Below, in pieces: positions 11,301-25,000 of a DNA stretch of 64,000 nt (its first letter is position 1; each line of letters begins with the position of its first letter). The DNA comes from Malurus cyaneus samueli (Eukaryota; Chordata; Aves; Passeriformes; Maluridae): assembly GCA_009741485.1 (NCBI GenBank), contig CM019219.1, forward strand, positions 7,370,048-7,434,047, given 5' to 3'. A model generated the notes under the pieces. The model saw only the letters and a program-made list of their open reading frames with translations. It searched no databases and was not told the origin of the DNA. Position numbers and translations under genes: made by a program.

Positions 11301-14300
11301 TTTGGCTGGAGTATTGTGTTTTTGTCCTAATTTTAGGCTTTAATATTTTTACTCTTCATAATTTTCTTAAATTATTTTTAATATGTCCCTGGTTAATATG
11401 CACTCCTAATTCCTGAATGTATTTTTTTGCATCAGTTGTGCCTGAAAAGAGAGCAGTTAATAACAATAATTTCCTTAACAATAAGTTAAAAGAATTGAGT
11501 TTAATTTTGCATTTGAAATTCAATAGCATTAGAAATACAATTTAGTGTAACGATGAAAACAAAGAAATAAAACCTAGTAGAAGAGTTTAGTTAATGAAAC
11601 AGCCAAGGATTTCCCTGGGTCTCCTAAAGCAGCTAGATAAATTAAAGGATGGTGGTTCAGCAACTTAGGCTGCAGATGCTCACAACACTAAAGTTAGTTT
11701 TGAGTCTGGTACCTCTCAAACATTTGAGGATTTTTTTGGTTAGGGATTTTTACTTAGATGAGTCTGCTAAGTTTTTTTTTGACTTGAAGTTCTAGCCTGA
11801 AGTAAGTAGAAGTATTTCTAGTTCTAGAAGATCTGGGGAATTCGTGCAACATAAAATGAAAAATATTTGAGTGCCACCAGCTGATTTAGTTTTGTACACT
11901 ATTTGGTGGTTTTAGAAAGTATAACCCAATGTAAAATGACCATTTATCAGCATCCTTGCATTTAAAAGAAGTATTTGCAGGGAAAAGTTTGTCCTCTATA
12001 CAGCTGTCTTTATGCAATATTTTTATACAAACACTGAAAGCATATGATGGCAAATCAGGCACATTTATCTCAGCAGATATATTTGAAGACCCCAGATTGC
12101 TTCCTTAAGAATTATTGCATGCTTTAAGAGGAATATTAAATTTAGAATGATTGAAGAATTGGAGTTTTGTTAAGTTGTAGTTACCTGTTTTATTTTATGC
12201 TAAGACTTTACTGTAAGGTTTCAGTCTATGTGAACTTTCAAAAGTATAGGTTGAATGCAGATAATTGCATCTTATTTGCTTAACCAGTTGCTATCTGTGT
12301 AGGATGGCTGCTGAACAACATTTGGCAGGCCTTTGAAAGTATTTGTGTGTGAACACTTTGTGAAATTTTTATTTTAATCAGTGAAAATCTCTTTTTGCAA
12401 CTGTTGACTGATACACAAAACATGTCAATCTTAAAATGGCTCCTTCAGCTTTAGGCTGAGTAAGTAGTACCTTTTAACTGAGAAAGGAGAAAGAAAGAAA
12501 ACAAAACCAACATTTAATGAGAAACTTTGCATGTTCAATGACTGGCTTCTCTTTTTTTGCTGCAGGAACTGGCTTTACAGTTGATGCCTTCCGGTATGGA
12601 GAAATTGAAGGCTGTACAGCTTATTTCCTTACTCATTTTCACTCTGATCACTTTTGTGGACTAACAAAAAACTCCAGGCTTCCAATCTACTGTAATAAGG
12701 TAAGGTTTTTCAGGACTGCTAGATATTAGCAAGTCCAAATGCAGCTGTAATCACTTTTGTATCAATGGAAGTAAATAGAAGATCAGTGGTCCATTGTTGG
12801 GACAGTGAGTATGTACAGGGGAATGTGCAGTTTGCATTTGAGAAATCCTTACCCTGATTTGACTGATGAAGAGGATTAGTGAAACTTCCTCTGATTCTGT
12901 CTAGATACCATGAAAAAAATCACGTTTAAGAAGGATCTCTAGAGGTCACATAGATTGATCTCCAGCACAATGGAGATCAAAGTGCCTAACTTCAAAGTGC
13001 CATTAGCTGTCCTATGTCCAATCAGCTCTTCTTTACTTGTAACAGTATAGGCACCTTGCCTAATCAACAATCCAGAGCTTGCATCAGAAACACTATTAAT
13101 GATTCATTCTGAAAGTTCCCTGGAATGCTTGTGTCCTGTGTTGCCCTGCACTTGGAATGACTGCAGTCCTCCATGATAAGATCCAGGGTCCTGCTACCTG
13201 GAAACTTCTTTATTTGTTTAAAGAAGGCTTTACCCACCTCTTATTTTTGACTTGATAGTTTGCAACAGATCTTCCCCCTTGTTTGCCTCCTTTCTGATTC
13301 TAATCCATAGCCTGTTGACAGGGTTTTAAAAGTTTGCTTTCTTAAGACAGCTTTTCTTAGTTTGCTTTTCAGAAGTGAAATGCTACTGAAAGACTTGATT
13401 GTGCCCAGGACTTTATAGCTTCTCTCTAAGCCAGATGGTCTGGCTTTGAGAGTTTTTGTTTCTAAAATAAACAAATACTTTTAGATTTTGTTCCTATTTT
13501 AAATCCTTTCTGTGTTCCAGATAACTGGGAATCTGGTGAAGAGCAAACTCCGAGTGCAGGAGCAGTATGTGCACGTGCTGCCGATGGACACAGAATGTGT
13601 GGTCAATGGGATCAAAGTGCTGCTGCTTGATGCCAATCAGTAAGTATCACTGCATTTCTTGTGGAAGATTTCTTGCAAGTAGTTAGCTTTTGAAATAAGT
13701 GAGTTATCTTCAAAAGTGGAACAGACTTTTTTGAATTCTAGTTTAATTTTCTTTGGAGTATGTTGTGTTAACCACATATAGCTCCATAATTTTTATGCTT
13801 GTGGAGAAGTTGAGTGACTTTTTTAGTGGTCTGGATACTTCCTGGTTTTTGGTGGGAACATAGTAGATTTGATTATCAGATACACTAGCTTTCTGTAACT
13901 TCAGTTGTTATGGAAATCCGGAGCTAAAGAAAAATATGGTACTTAGGATCCCATGAGGGACATAACCTAGCCAACATTTTGAAAATCACCTGTTAAAGAA
14001 GAGGCTGTTGAAATTCAGGCAAGACTTCTACTGGGTTCAGTGATTTAGGGTGAGATTTTTGTCTGTTACACTGGCACCATGCAGTAATGCTGGATTTAAA
14101 GTTCTGTCGTGCCTTACTTCCAGCACCCCTGTGCTCTTGCTGTTCTGCCTCTTGGTATCTTACCTGGCCATGGCCAGAGAAAGAGTCCTTCCCTGCAGTA
14201 CATATATTGAAATGCAGGACTGTGTCACAGCTGTTTGAATATTACTTAGGGCAGGATTTGTTTAGATTTGGAGAGATAAAACTCCATGAAGTCCTCTGAC

Positions 14301-17300
14301 AATGCTCGCTAGGAATGAAAGAAGCCTTGTTGCTTATGTAATTTGTATCTCTGATTCTCTGCTCCAATTTAAAAGCCATACATTCCTTAGGTACAAAGTT
14401 CAACTTCTTGAAGAGTTTACCAATTCTGTCATTTTAGCTTTGATTCATGCCAAATTTTCCTTTTTTGAGATTTCACTTACCCTTTGCAGATGACTGAAAT
14501 CTAAAATAGTCCCACCCAGGGTTTCCAGTCTGAGTTCTTGCCCTTCAGAAAGCTTTGGCAAGCAACTGCAGAAGGAAAGATGGATTCACTGTCACCAGAA
14601 AGGGAGTTGTATTTATAACTAGGGAATTGTGGATAGAGGATTACACTTAAAACCTGCAAATAGAATTTAAAAGAAAATGCTCCAGTAAGTCCTGCATTTG
14701 TACTTGTCTCAGGAAGTAAAGAGAGAAGGAAGGAAGAGAAATCTGCAGAAATAAAATTCTGTTTCTCCTGAACAAGACTGCTGCTTCTCTTTGGTGTGCT
14801 GTTTTCCCTTTGATCCAAGTGATAGAACCTCAGAGATTACAACTGGGGCAGCTTCTTTGTTGTAATTACAAGGTGGGGCACCCCTAAAAGGCAGTTAATG
14901 CTTGATTGCTCTGCTGTTGATGTGGTTTTTTAGTTTCTTCATTCCATCTCAGGTGAGAACTCAAGTCAAGTTTATATATAGCCATGGGATTAGCTGCAGA
15001 ATTCCTTTAGATATCAGGCATTTCCATCTAAATTGTTTTGCATGGTGTCTGTGATTTAAGATGCCATTCTGAACACCTTCCTGCTGCTGAAGGTTTGTGT
15101 GTCTCTTAAGGCGGGTTACCAGTATATGGAGTTGACATAATTTTGTGTGGGTTTTTTTGTTTGTTTCAGTTGTCCAGGTGCCACAATGATCCTTTTCTAC
15201 CTCCCAAGTGGGACTGTTATTCTGCACACAGGGGATTTCAGGGCAGATCCTTCCATGGAGCGCCACCCTGCTCTGATGCGTCAGCAAGTCCACACCCTTT
15301 ACCTCGATACCACGTGAGTTGTCTTGAAATTGGATTCTTTTTTCAATTTACTCTTACTCTTTTCAGGTTAATAATACTTTGTATGAACCAAATAAATGCA
15401 AATATAAATTATATTACTGTGATAACACTTGTTAGCTCTGTTTAGTGTTGAATAAAAGCACTTTTATTGAAAGTCCATTCATGTGTACCTTGTTCACTGG
15501 TTATGCTATTACATGAGGGATTTAAAGTGGCTGGTGAAAAAGATGCTGAAGTATTTGCTCAGATCACCATATTATTTATAAGTGGTATTAAATTCTGAGT
15601 GTGAGAACTCATACATTAAGTGTTCAGCTCTAAAACAAGAGGTTTATGGAACACCGGTTTTCAGTGGATTCAACTCTGTTATGAAAAGAGGTGTGGAGGA
15701 ATTCAAAGGTGAAAGAATGCCAAATAGTTGAATCAATTTTGGGGATTTTCATTAGACCTTTCTCTGAGTCATGGGTATAAAATTGTTTTTCTGTGAATGA
15801 TGACTAATGCCCAGCTGCAGATTTTTATTTCTGTTCCATATGTTTCTGTGAATGAGTAATGCCTTATATTATGGTTTGTGTGGATGACAAAAAATAGACA
15901 TAAGGATATAATTAGGACGCAATACAAATATCTAGCTTGAAAGACCATTTGGTATTTATGAAGAAGAAAACGTAGAATTCAGTATCAGACACTGAATACT
16001 TATAGAGAAAACATCAATATGCTCAATGTAATTTTTGTTGTCACCATTTCATCTGGGCACCTCAGTGCTTCTAATAGACTGAAATTACATAGAAGAATGA
16101 TGTCTTTTCCACTTAGTGTGCACATGCAGTTTTGAGGGCTTTCTTGGTAATTTCAGATGCCTTTTATCTTTTGTAACAAAGTGGTGTCTTTTGTTTCCAT
16201 GCCCCAGATACTGTAGCCCTGAGTACACTTTTCCTCCCCAACAAGAGGTTATCCAGTTTGCTGTCAACATTGCTTTTGAGACAGTGACTTTAAACCCACG
16301 AACTCTAGTTGTCTGTGGCACTTACTCCATTGGAAAAGAAAAGGTTTTCTTAGGTATGTAAAAGAAGTGTACTGGATCAAATGACTAAATTAATATCTAA
16401 TTTAATGTTACAAGATGGCTTTCTTGATGATACAAAAGTTTATTTAGTCTGAATGTTCAGATATTTTGTAAAGAAATATATTTAATAATCCTCCTGCTAT
16501 AGTTTTTTTTTTAGTTTTGTAATCAAGAAGTTTTAACCTTCTGAAAGAAACAGTGCTCTGCCATGTTTATAACTTCCCCCTCCACTGAATATACATGTGG
16601 TCGGTTTGCATACTAAATGTATGAACCTATTTAATTGATTGGGGTGAGAAAATTGCTAAAGGCAATTAAAAAATAAATAAATGAGGTTTTTATGACATTT
16701 TTGTTGTTAATAATTTCATGCCATCAAGCAAAAGCAAAGGGATGTTATGGTTAGACTTCTGTTTTGAGTTTTTCCTTCCAGGTTTATATTGTGTATTTTC
16801 CTAAATCATAAAGATAAGTTTCTCTTCTTGATTTTAGAATGCAAAACACTCTGTCCTGTTGAATATGTTTGTTTTTTTTCTAATAGTAAAAATACTCTAG
16901 TACAATAATCAGGACTCTAAAACAAGCCAGAAAAGTAACTCCTCTTATAATTTTCTTAATCTTTTTTTTCCTAATGAATCCTAAAGCAATTGCTGAAGTT
17001 CTGGGCTCAAAAGCAAGTATGTCCCGAGACAAGTACAAAACACTGCAGTGCTTGGAGTCAGCAGCTGTTAATTCCCTCATCAGTGTGGACTGGAAGGGGA
17101 CTTTGCTTCATGTTCTTCCAATGATGCAAATTAATTTTAAGGTAAGGACTGAAAATGGACTCTGCTGATTAACCTTCTACTAAAATTCTCTTGGCTTCTC
17201 CCAACCAGTGCTGTGTTTGCTGCTTTTTCACCTCCTGTCGGATCATATTTATTTAGTGGAGATTTGACATGTAGCAATACATTGAAAATGAAATGCAATT

Positions 17301-20300
17301 AAACATTAATAACTTCTCCAAACATGATGTGGTGCCTTGTACAAGATAAGGTGAGGCTTGTTCAAAGACCTGCTCTTTACAGGCCTTTTTGATGTAGATT
17401 TATGTAATGATTGCCTGATCTGTCCTATTAGCAATTAATATATTGGGACATGGAGTCCCTGTTTCCAGCCTGTCTTTTACCTGGTCCAATGCAGGAAGAC
17501 TAAAAGGATTTTCTGTGTGTGAGCCTGTGTTTTGAGGCAGCCTATGAACAGGGCCAGTCAGGTGTCTAATTAAAAAAAAGGAATAGGGTTCTCTGTTCCT
17601 CTCCGTTCAATTGCCATGTATTTATAACTGTATTTTCCTCTTTTGAAAGAATACTCACTCTCTGTGCTGATGATTTACACTGAGGATGAGGTTACTTGAA
17701 AATCAGTGAAAACTTGCACATAAACCAATACATGCATTGAGGAGCTGTAGGAAACCTCATATATACACATATACACATGCTTTATTTTTTCCACACACAA
17801 TCTTCACCAATATTTGTAGCAAAACCACATAAACCAGTTAATTTTAGAATATTATTTCATCTAATCTAATTTGATTTCAAATGCACATTTGGTTGAGATT
17901 TGAGACAGAGTTTTTGTTGTTGAGAGTTTTTTCTGTGAATTTCTTAGTTAGCAATTCCTAGGTTATTTGAAATAGACTGCGAAATACTGAAGGGCAGTAA
18001 GGTAGAGCAGCAGGCTCTAGATTAAAGGTAACCTGGAAGAAAGAGAAAAGCAGTGGTTGTTTATGCCTCACAGACTTGGATTCATTTTCCTGTTTTGCTT
18101 CAGGCCTGCTGTGCCCTCTCAAGCAAATCCTTCAGGGCAAGATGGTATTTATCTGCAGGAATAGTCAAGGTCAGAGTTGACCTAAAAAGGAGTAAAAAAG
18201 GCTACATGATTTGGATGGAGGTTCAGGAGATGGAACTTAGTATCTTAATGCTTTAACTTTGTTCGGTGATGTTTCCTCAGAGGAGCAGAAAATGAGTAAT
18301 GGAAATGTGTATGGATTTATTTTTAATGGGTTGTGTTGTCTTGAACAGTAATTTATTTTAGTTTTTTCTGCAGATTTCTGGGTTGCTAAGTCACCTGTCT
18401 TGGCATGCATGGATACTCACATTGCTGGACTTTCAGGGTGTAATTGTACCCTCAAGGACAGCTTTATTTCCTGAAAGAGGCAGTTGTGTCATTCACGGTG
18501 TCACCTTGGAGATCAGGAGGTTCTAGACAATTCTACAGCGTGGCAAAAGCCATCCCTGCACCCTGAAAAAGGCCAGGAAAGATCAAAGGGACAGTGATTT
18601 AGTGGGTGAGAGTCCTGGTCTGACAGCAGGGTCCTTTTTGCTGGGGCTGTGAGCTCAGAGGTGAAGTTGAGTGTGGTCTCCTGCCATCATCAGTAGTGTT
18701 GTGTCCATGAAAGCTGGGCAGACTTGCAGGGTGCCAAGCTTCCAATGAAGCCAGCAGCTACATAAATTCCTGGATGGAATGTATTGTCAGTAAAATGTGG
18801 AGAATATTAAATGCTTAAAAATGAGTTCATGTGATCATTTATCATACTTTCAGATTTGATATATTAAGAAAATATTGAAAAAAAAAAACCCAAAAAAACA
18901 CAAAAAAACCAGAGATGTGGTCCTTCAGTATTTGGTTTTACCTCAGTAAAAGACAGCGATTGCTGTGTGTACTGACAAATGGCTGTTCTTGAATAAGCCA
19001 GATGAGTTCAAGTGGTGTTAGGGCTGGTGGTAAATTAAATATTTAATCATGTTTGAGTCTTTTCCTACCTTATGGAATCTATTTGTGTACACCGCTGACT
19101 TTAGCGACACTCTGAATAACAGGCTGTCATGGTGATTGAAGGAGGTTGGTGTAGCAGTGAAATATATTTTCCATTTTAAAAGGGTGAAGGTTTAGAGCAC
19201 TGTTGGCTAAAGCAATAAACGAAGAAATTGGAGTGTGTATTCAAAATGGACTTGTTTTGTAAAACAGTAAACACTGTAGTAATTTGTTTTGGGGAAAGAG
19301 GCCGTCTTTTCCAAAATGCATTCTTAGTTCTTTTGCAACAAACAATTTTTTGTAGCTCAAAAATTTAGGCTTTTGCCACATGACTATGCAGTGGAAAATT
19401 TCCTGGGAACTGGACTCTGTGATTCTATGAATCTCCTTCATGTTGTTTAACTGAGCAAGGTCTTGTTCTGGCATTGAGGTGAGACTTTCAGAAGTGCTTG
19501 TGATTGAAATGCACAAATATTTTTTTTTCTAAGACTGAAATTGCATCCTTAATGTGAATGTTGCACACTTGATTTATAACAGAATTCAAAAGCAGACTAG
19601 CATTGTTAATCTAATGATCATTGCATTTGAAGTATTATATTTAGATTTCATTAGAGCAATGGGAACAAATATGTGAATAATTACCTTAATCTATATTAAT
19701 CCTCCCAAAATGAAGTGCGAAGGAGAATTAGACTGCTAAAGTTTTACCTTTAATCAAGAGATGACTGAACATTCACAGTGTATTCATAGTCACAGCAGTG
19801 AGCCATAATTCCTGTTGCTGAATGAAAGGGCAGTTGTGGTAGGTTTTTTGTCATTCTTCTAGGTACCTGATTTGATGGATTCTGTGTTCCCACTGGACAT
19901 CGTACTGAAGGTGTTGTTAAATGTGGCAGTCTCACAGGCAGCTTTCTGCTGCCCTGTTTTATAGTTTTCAAGTGTCTGACAAGTTGGTTAATGTTCTGTC
20001 ACAGCCCATTTTTCCCCCTCTGCCCTCCTTTTTTAATCAGTCTTTATTTGGTATTCCACTCTCTCCTGCTAATATAAAGTTTAGGATTTTGAGTTCTGTA
20101 ACCTTGTAGGACTTTCAAATTAGGAATATGCCTTAAAGATTTTATACAGGACACATGAAATTGATTTTCTATTTTTAGCTTGAAGCAATATGGATTTCAC
20201 TTTATCCAGGAATAAGATTGCACATTCCTTATACTTGAGAACTGTTTCAAGGTAATTTTCTTTTCAGAGTGAATAGATGAGAGGTGGTTTCCGTCCTATC

Positions 20301-21739
20301 TTGGAAAGGTGGTAAGACAGTTTAGTGCTCAGAGCAATATTCAACTTGTGCACTGGCTTTCTGTGTTTTTTTGGGGGGTAGCTTAATTAACTCTGGTTGC
20401 TTCTGGGCATAAGCAGGTGTCAGGATCTCTGTGGCACAGCAAATTAACCAGATCATTTTGCACTGAAGCAGGCTTTCACTGTCTTCTATCTCCACTCAGC
20501 TTCTAACCTCCAGCTTAGAGGAAGAAATAAATGATTAGTGGAGCAAGGTTTATAAGAAGGTGAGATTATTCCTTATGTGTTCTAATCTGTAATGCATAGC
20601 TGTTCATATATACTTAATTCAAAGGCAGGAATTGAGATCCTAAGGGACAAGTTGTTTTGCAAATGTCAATATTTATCATTAATAATTTCAAGGTAGGTGA
20701 TACTTAAAAAATGTCAGCCCATGAAAATGAAATGTAGTCAGAAGCCTCTTCATCCTGAAACAGCCAAACTTTAGTCTTATTAGCTATTTAATGGAATTAA
20801 GTATATGCTATTTTTTTTTTCCACAGGGCTTGCACGACCACTTGAATAAGTTTTCTGAGAATTTTGATCAAGTTCTGGCTTTCAAACCTACGGGTTGGAC
20901 CTACTCTGATTCATGCCATTCTCTGGAGGACATCAAGCCTCAGACAAGAGGAAAGATCACTATATATGGTATAAGAGTGGCAAAGATTCAGTGCATTTAA
21001 CTTTGTGTGGATGCTTTTCCTATTTTTATTCTGGAAACTCTTACTGATTTTTGTAACTGTTGGTTTTTCTGATAGCCTACTGAGAAACCAAGCAGGTCTC
21101 TTCAGGAGAGATATGTGAAATGAGTATTCCAAAACACCATAAATGCAGATTTTTATGTACATTTTGTGCCTGACCTCCTTATGCAAATAAAGACTTTTGT
21201 CTGATACAGGTAGAAACGTAAAGGATGGAGTCTCAGCCTTACTGATGCTGGTGGCAGTGCAGTTCCAGAGCTGGGATTTCATGTCTTACCTGTTTCTGAG
21301 AGCCTGGATTTTCCTCTCAGCTTGTACTGATGGGTTAACATTCCTTTAACAAGGTCACTGAAGTTGCTTAGCTTGCACTGATGACTTGGTGACTTAATAC
21401 AAACTAATTTTCCTAGATGGCAGTTGGTGGGGGGAATTGTTGTACATTAGCTATAAACTTTAGATCCCAAATAGGAATTTAAAAACTCCTTTAATCTAAA
21501 GTATTTCTTAGCTTCTTCCAAGCCTTCCAGCTAAGTAAACTGACAGATGGCTGTGATTTTTTTTCCTTTCAGGGATTCCTTACAGTGAACACAGCAGCTA
21601 CCTGGAAATGAAGCGTTTTGTTCAGTGGCTGAAGCCACAGAAAATCATCCCCACTGTAAATTCTGGTGATTGGAGAGACAGAAGCTTGATGGAAATGCAT
21701 TTTAGAGACTGGATGACTGAGGGCAACAGGCATAAATAA
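7900..21739 (+). CDS. DCLRE1A: DCLRE1A (SNM1A) DNA interstrand-crosslink repair 5'-3' exonuclease, complete coding region
   Basis: Nuclear metallo-beta-lactamase/beta-CASP exonuclease that digests past DNA interstrand crosslinks. Nine exons (7900-8314, 9786-11276, 12566-12699, 13521-13639, 15170-15313, 16208-16353, 16987-17141, 20827-20968, 21573-21739) total 2913 nt, giving 970 aa plus TAA; human is 1040 aa. All junctions are GT/AG and all phases close. Domains: UBZ4 ubiquitin-binding zinc finger (C107, C110, H125, C129); long disordered region; PCNA-binding PIP box with Q531, I534, F537, F538; MBL motif HFHSDH at 659-664; D717-H720; HTGDFR around 739-744; beta-[13 protein letters not shown] and SEHSSYLE. 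All catalytic residues are present. The start is the first true ATG of the frame, giving [16 protein letters not shown], like human EEDIWEYKS. The disordered middle is shorter than in human. Convergent with PLEKHS1. Confidence 0.97.
8315..9785 (+). other. DCLRE1A: DCLRE1A intron 1
   Basis: AT-rich intron with a T-rich tract near 9301-9320. Nothing else recognised. Confidence 0.85.
9786..11276 (+). CDS. DCLRE1A: DCLRE1A exon 2 (disordered region with PIP box)
   Basis: Residues 139-635 plus one base. It opens with [13 protein letters not shown], continuing the conserved N-terminal domain. Most of it is low-complexity Ser/Glu/Lys sequence, but two islands match human: DCEISYSPL at 301-309, followed by a Glu-rich run, and the PIP box [11 protein letters not shown] around 530-540. 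It ends [11 protein letters not shown], leading into the catalytic domain. Acceptor CCATAG is at 9780-9785. Confidence 0.96.
12566..12699 (+). CDS. DCLRE1A: DCLRE1A exon 3 (HxHxDH zinc motif)
   Basis: Residues 636-680. It carries TGFTVDAF and the metallo-beta-lactamase signature THFHSDH; human D736 of this motif is essential for nuclease activity. Acceptor TGCAG precedes 12566 and donor GTAAGG follows 12699 in phase 0. Confidence 0.97.
13521..13639 (+). CDS. DCLRE1A: DCLRE1A exon 4
   Basis: Residues 681-719 and part of H720: [16 protein letters not shown] through VLLLDAN. Acceptor TTCCAG precedes and donor GTAAGT follows. The metal-site motif DANHCPG is split across the intron 4 boundary. 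Confidence 0.96.
15170..15313 (+). CDS. DCLRE1A: DCLRE1A exon 5 (MBL motif HTGDFR)
   Basis: Residues 721-767, with [12 protein letters not shown] and [12 protein letters not shown], including a metal-ligating Asp (D742). Acceptor GTTTCAG precedes and donor GTGAGT follows, phase 2. Confidence 0.97.
16208..16353 (+). CDS. DCLRE1A: DCLRE1A exon 6 (start of beta-CASP region)
   Basis: Begins [16 protein letters not shown] and ends [12 protein letters not shown], both near-identical to vertebrate SNM1A. Acceptor CCCCAG precedes and donor GTATGT follows, phase 1. Confidence 0.97.
16987..17141 (+). CDS. DCLRE1A: DCLRE1A exon 7
   Basis: [20 protein letters not shown] through [13 protein letters not shown]. 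The acceptor CCTAAAG has a modest consensus but is preceded by a T-rich tract and is phase-consistent. Donor GTAAGG follows. Confidence 0.94.
17142..20826 (+). other. DCLRE1A: DCLRE1A intron 7
   Basis: Longest intron of the gene. It contains an A-rich simple stretch at about 18878-18912 and a GC-richer island at about 18370-18760 that does not resemble an exon. Intron 8 (20969-21572) likewise shows nothing beyond its splice sites. Confidence 0.75.
20827..20968 (+). CDS. DCLRE1A: DCLRE1A exon 8
   Basis: Encodes [27 protein letters not shown] and the GKITIYG segment. A run of T residues and CCACAG precede it; donor GTATAA follows in phase 1. Separated from exon 7 by the gene's longest intron, 3.7 kb. 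Confidence 0.95.
21573..21739 (+). CDS. DCLRE1A: DCLRE1A terminal coding exon 9
   Basis: Encodes [18 protein letters not shown] and [11 protein letters not shown], the conserved beta-CASP end motifs with the catalytic-site His of EHSSY. It stops at TAA 21737-21739, giving a C-terminus ending GNRHK. Confidence 0.96.
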
Positions 21740-21882
21740 ATGTAAAGAAGAAGGTATATATCAAAGGAGGCTGGAATGGGAATTGAGTTCCTGTGAGTTT
21801 TATTTATCTCCTATTTCCACGGAGCTTTCCTTAGGGAGGACTAAGCTACCATTCTCTGAGGAAACATAAATTTGGGAAAAGG

Positions 21883-21888
21883 AATAAA
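21883..21888 (+). terminator. DCLRE1A: DCLRE1A poly(A) signal (proximal); alternative at 22088-22093
   Basis: AATAAA lies 144 bases after the stop and is followed within 20-40 bases by GTGT- and T-rich sequence, a typical cleavage environment. A second AATAAA at 22088-22093 could give a longer 3' UTR. Confidence 0.65.
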
Positions 21889-22093
21889 AGGCACCTTGCT
21901 TTCGCGTGTATCTGCTCCTTTTTTCCCCCCATAATTTACCATTTTTACAAGTTCATATTTCAGGTTATTTTTATCTTACTCCTTTTGCCCCATTCTTAAT
22001 TTTCTTCAGATTGTGGAGATTCTCAGATGTATAATGCTGGGGATTAAGCAGACTCCAGGGTAATAATTTCTGAAAATAAGTAATTTTAATAAA

Positions 22094-25000
22094 TGAGACA
22101 ATACTAAGCTTATGTCATGTGCTGTCAACTCAGACTTCAGAGAAAGTCAATTTGAGGCAGAAGTGACTATTGTGATTTAAATCTTGTAAAAAAAACTTAC
22201 CTTGTGAGGGAGGATTGACTTGGGTTCCCGCAGCATATGTACTTCAGAGAACTGTTTACAAAAGACATTTCTACCTACATTCTGCTCAACATTTGCTGCT
22301 TTTTTTTAGTCATCTTTTTAAAAATAAAGTATATATGTTATGCCTGTGTGTTCTTTCTGAGCAGAACATGTTTCATTTCAGTGCCAGAGCTGCTAACCTG
22401 AGCAATCTGTCTGCAGTATCCTTGATGAATTTACTGTGTGTGCTGCTTGTCCTGGTAGTGCCAGTTCTCAGCACATGGTCAAAGCACAGAAGTGGTTCCT
22501 TGCCATGTAATCCCCACTGGGGTTTACAGGTGATGTACAGGTTTGTCACCTGAATTCTGGAAAAATGAGACAGGCAAATAGTAGTATTGACAGCAGAAAG
22601 TAAATTTCACTTTGCATTTTTTGACCTTAATCCCACCACATTATCTGGTGCTGCTTTTTCTATATCTGCCTGGTGTTTATGATACTGAAGTATGTGGGTG
22701 CATGCAGGCACACTGGTGAAATTTTAATCACTAAAAACTGTTCCAAACTTCCAGGACTGAATCACATGTAAAGAATCATCCCCCAACCCCTCAGAGCAGC
22801 TTGTCTGAAGTCTTCACTGCCATTTTTTGTTGTAAAAACATGTTTTTAATGATCAGTGTAAGTATAAACAGATCCTTGTCTCTGAGTGATGAGCTCTGTA
22901 ATGTGAAGCTGCTTGTTTAATTTCTGTCTTATGAGAGAAGTAACTGAGAAAACTGATGGAAAAAAAGAGTCTTTGTACTGAAAGAATTGTGAATCAGTAT
23001 CTCACTGACATATGGCATTGTTAAGTGCTTCAATTTAAATTAAGCAGTTAGAGGAATGTCAAGTTTTTGTTTTATATCATGCATAGTGCTAGCTCACTGT
23101 CACAAGAACTGGTAACTGTCGTGGACTGGAGTACTCATTCCTACGATTCCACTCCTTTTTGGAGCTGTATGAAGAAGTATCTTATATGGCTCTTGCAAAT
23201 ACCAAACCTGAACTAATGCCTTGTACAAATCAGAGCAAATTTGGGGATCTTATTTGGCAGGCAATTGCTTTTAGCAGTTGAGTCATTCAGGAATTATATA
23301 TGAGTTTTTGGCCTTCAGGGTCTTTTTCCTGACTAATTTTTGCAACAGATACGAAAGGCTGGAATAAGCACCTCCAAGTCAAATCTTAGTCACAACTTAG
23401 ACATCTTCTGGCCTTTCATAGTTGCATTTTCAAGAATGACTGTTCCTACAGAGATGGAGTGTGTGTGTGTGGGTTCCCCCCACGCTGATGCTGTTCCTGG
23501 TCTGTGGTTCCCTCAGTTTGTGCCAATGGTAACACAGAACCCAAACAATTCAACTTTCAGTGCAGCCTGAGGAGTGTGAGGCACCTGTTACCTCTCCATG
23601 GCTCTTCACCTCCTGCTGTCATTTTCTAGCCTCTTACCCAGAATGAAGGGTTGGGTCTTTTTTCTTTTAGAAGCAAACTTATTTCTGAAACTAAACACAG
23701 TAATGGTGTGGCTTGGAAGAGACTGACACTGGCATCTGCTGGACTGACCCAGTTCATCCTGCCCTGATGTAGAGCAGATGGTGATGGGCTCATTTCATTC
23801 AGCAAAGCAGAAGGGCTTTAGTGCTGGGGTCTGTTTCCATTTGCCTGCTCTGCTGTAGGTATTCCACTGGCTGCTTTCATTCCTCCCTCTTTCTGCTTTG
23901 TATTTGCACTTCCACCAGCTGGTTTTGTGTGTAGATGAATTCTGCAGCTTTTCATCTGCCTTCATGTCAGGAGATCTCCATGTTACTCTGTTATTTGGCC
24001 TCTTCTGTATGGAAAACAGTATTTTCAGAATCCAAACTCAGGAATAAATTATTTTTGTTGTCTTTATTGTAAAGGAAGAAGATTAATAACAGGATTACAT
24101 TCCTTAGGAGGACATACAAGCAGATGTGGAAAACTAATTATAACTAACAAGAATTTTGTGGGAAGATGTGTGGCAGAACTTTTTCCCTTGCCTTGGTGGT
24201 TCCAAGGGGCATCTCTCTGATATCAGCAGTTGGAGAGTGCAAACCCAATTTCATGTTACTGTACAGCTGTCATTAATTAGGACTTAGAGAGTGGCTCTGT
24301 CTTTCCTAATGAAGGAGTGAAGGTTAATGAAGAAGTGATTTTTATTTTTTTTCTTTTCAGTCTTTGGGCAGTGCTGGCATTAGAGATGTGTGAGTGGAAG
24401 CATTCATTATTTTGGTTGAGAGTAGAGGTTCTGACTACAGCAAAGGTGCCACCTTTTCCCAGCCAGTGGATGAGGACTTTTGATCTCTGTGATGCTACAG
24501 AAACACCAGACCAGGGTCCCCTGTACCAGGGGTGGAGGAGTCTGTGTCCTTAACCTCACATCAAATGACTGTCCTGTACTGACACAAATATTACCAGGTT
24601 GCACTAGAGCAAGATGGGCCTGTGAACATCCCAGAGGCTCTCCCAGTTTGTCTGGTGCTGACAGGCTCAGGGCAGAAGGCAAAGCAAATGAAAGGGGCAG
24701 CTGTAACACTGGCTTTCAAAGCCAACCCCTCTAAAGAATCACTTTGTATTTCCCATCAGGACTCCTGCTCTGATTACATATCACTCCAATAGGCAGATAA
24801 ATGAGCTAAAAGCAACTCTGTTGGAAAAGGGTAGCAGGAGGGGAGAGGGGAGATGAGGTGAGCTGACTCAGGCACTGGGTTTCAGGCTGGCTGTGATGAG
24901 TGAAAGCACCCACGGCCCGTGGCCACCACTGGGGAGGCTGCTGGGAAGGCAATGTGAAGCATTGCAGAATAAAAGCATATGGGCAACGAAAGGGAACTTC

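Larger units (their letters stand above)
11277..16986 (+). other. DCLRE1A: DCLRE1A introns 2-6
   Basis: Introns 11277-12565, 12700-13520, 13640-15169, 15314-16207 and 16354-16986 are AT-rich and hold only chance reading frames. A more complex stretch at about 12930-13240 could be an old, unidentified repeat. No RNA gene was recognised. Confidence 0.75.

Noticed and set aside
19370..19450. CR1-like tail (CTGTGATTCTATGAATC)
   Set aside because: Too short and without the upstream CCTTCCAAC core; a chance match is possible.
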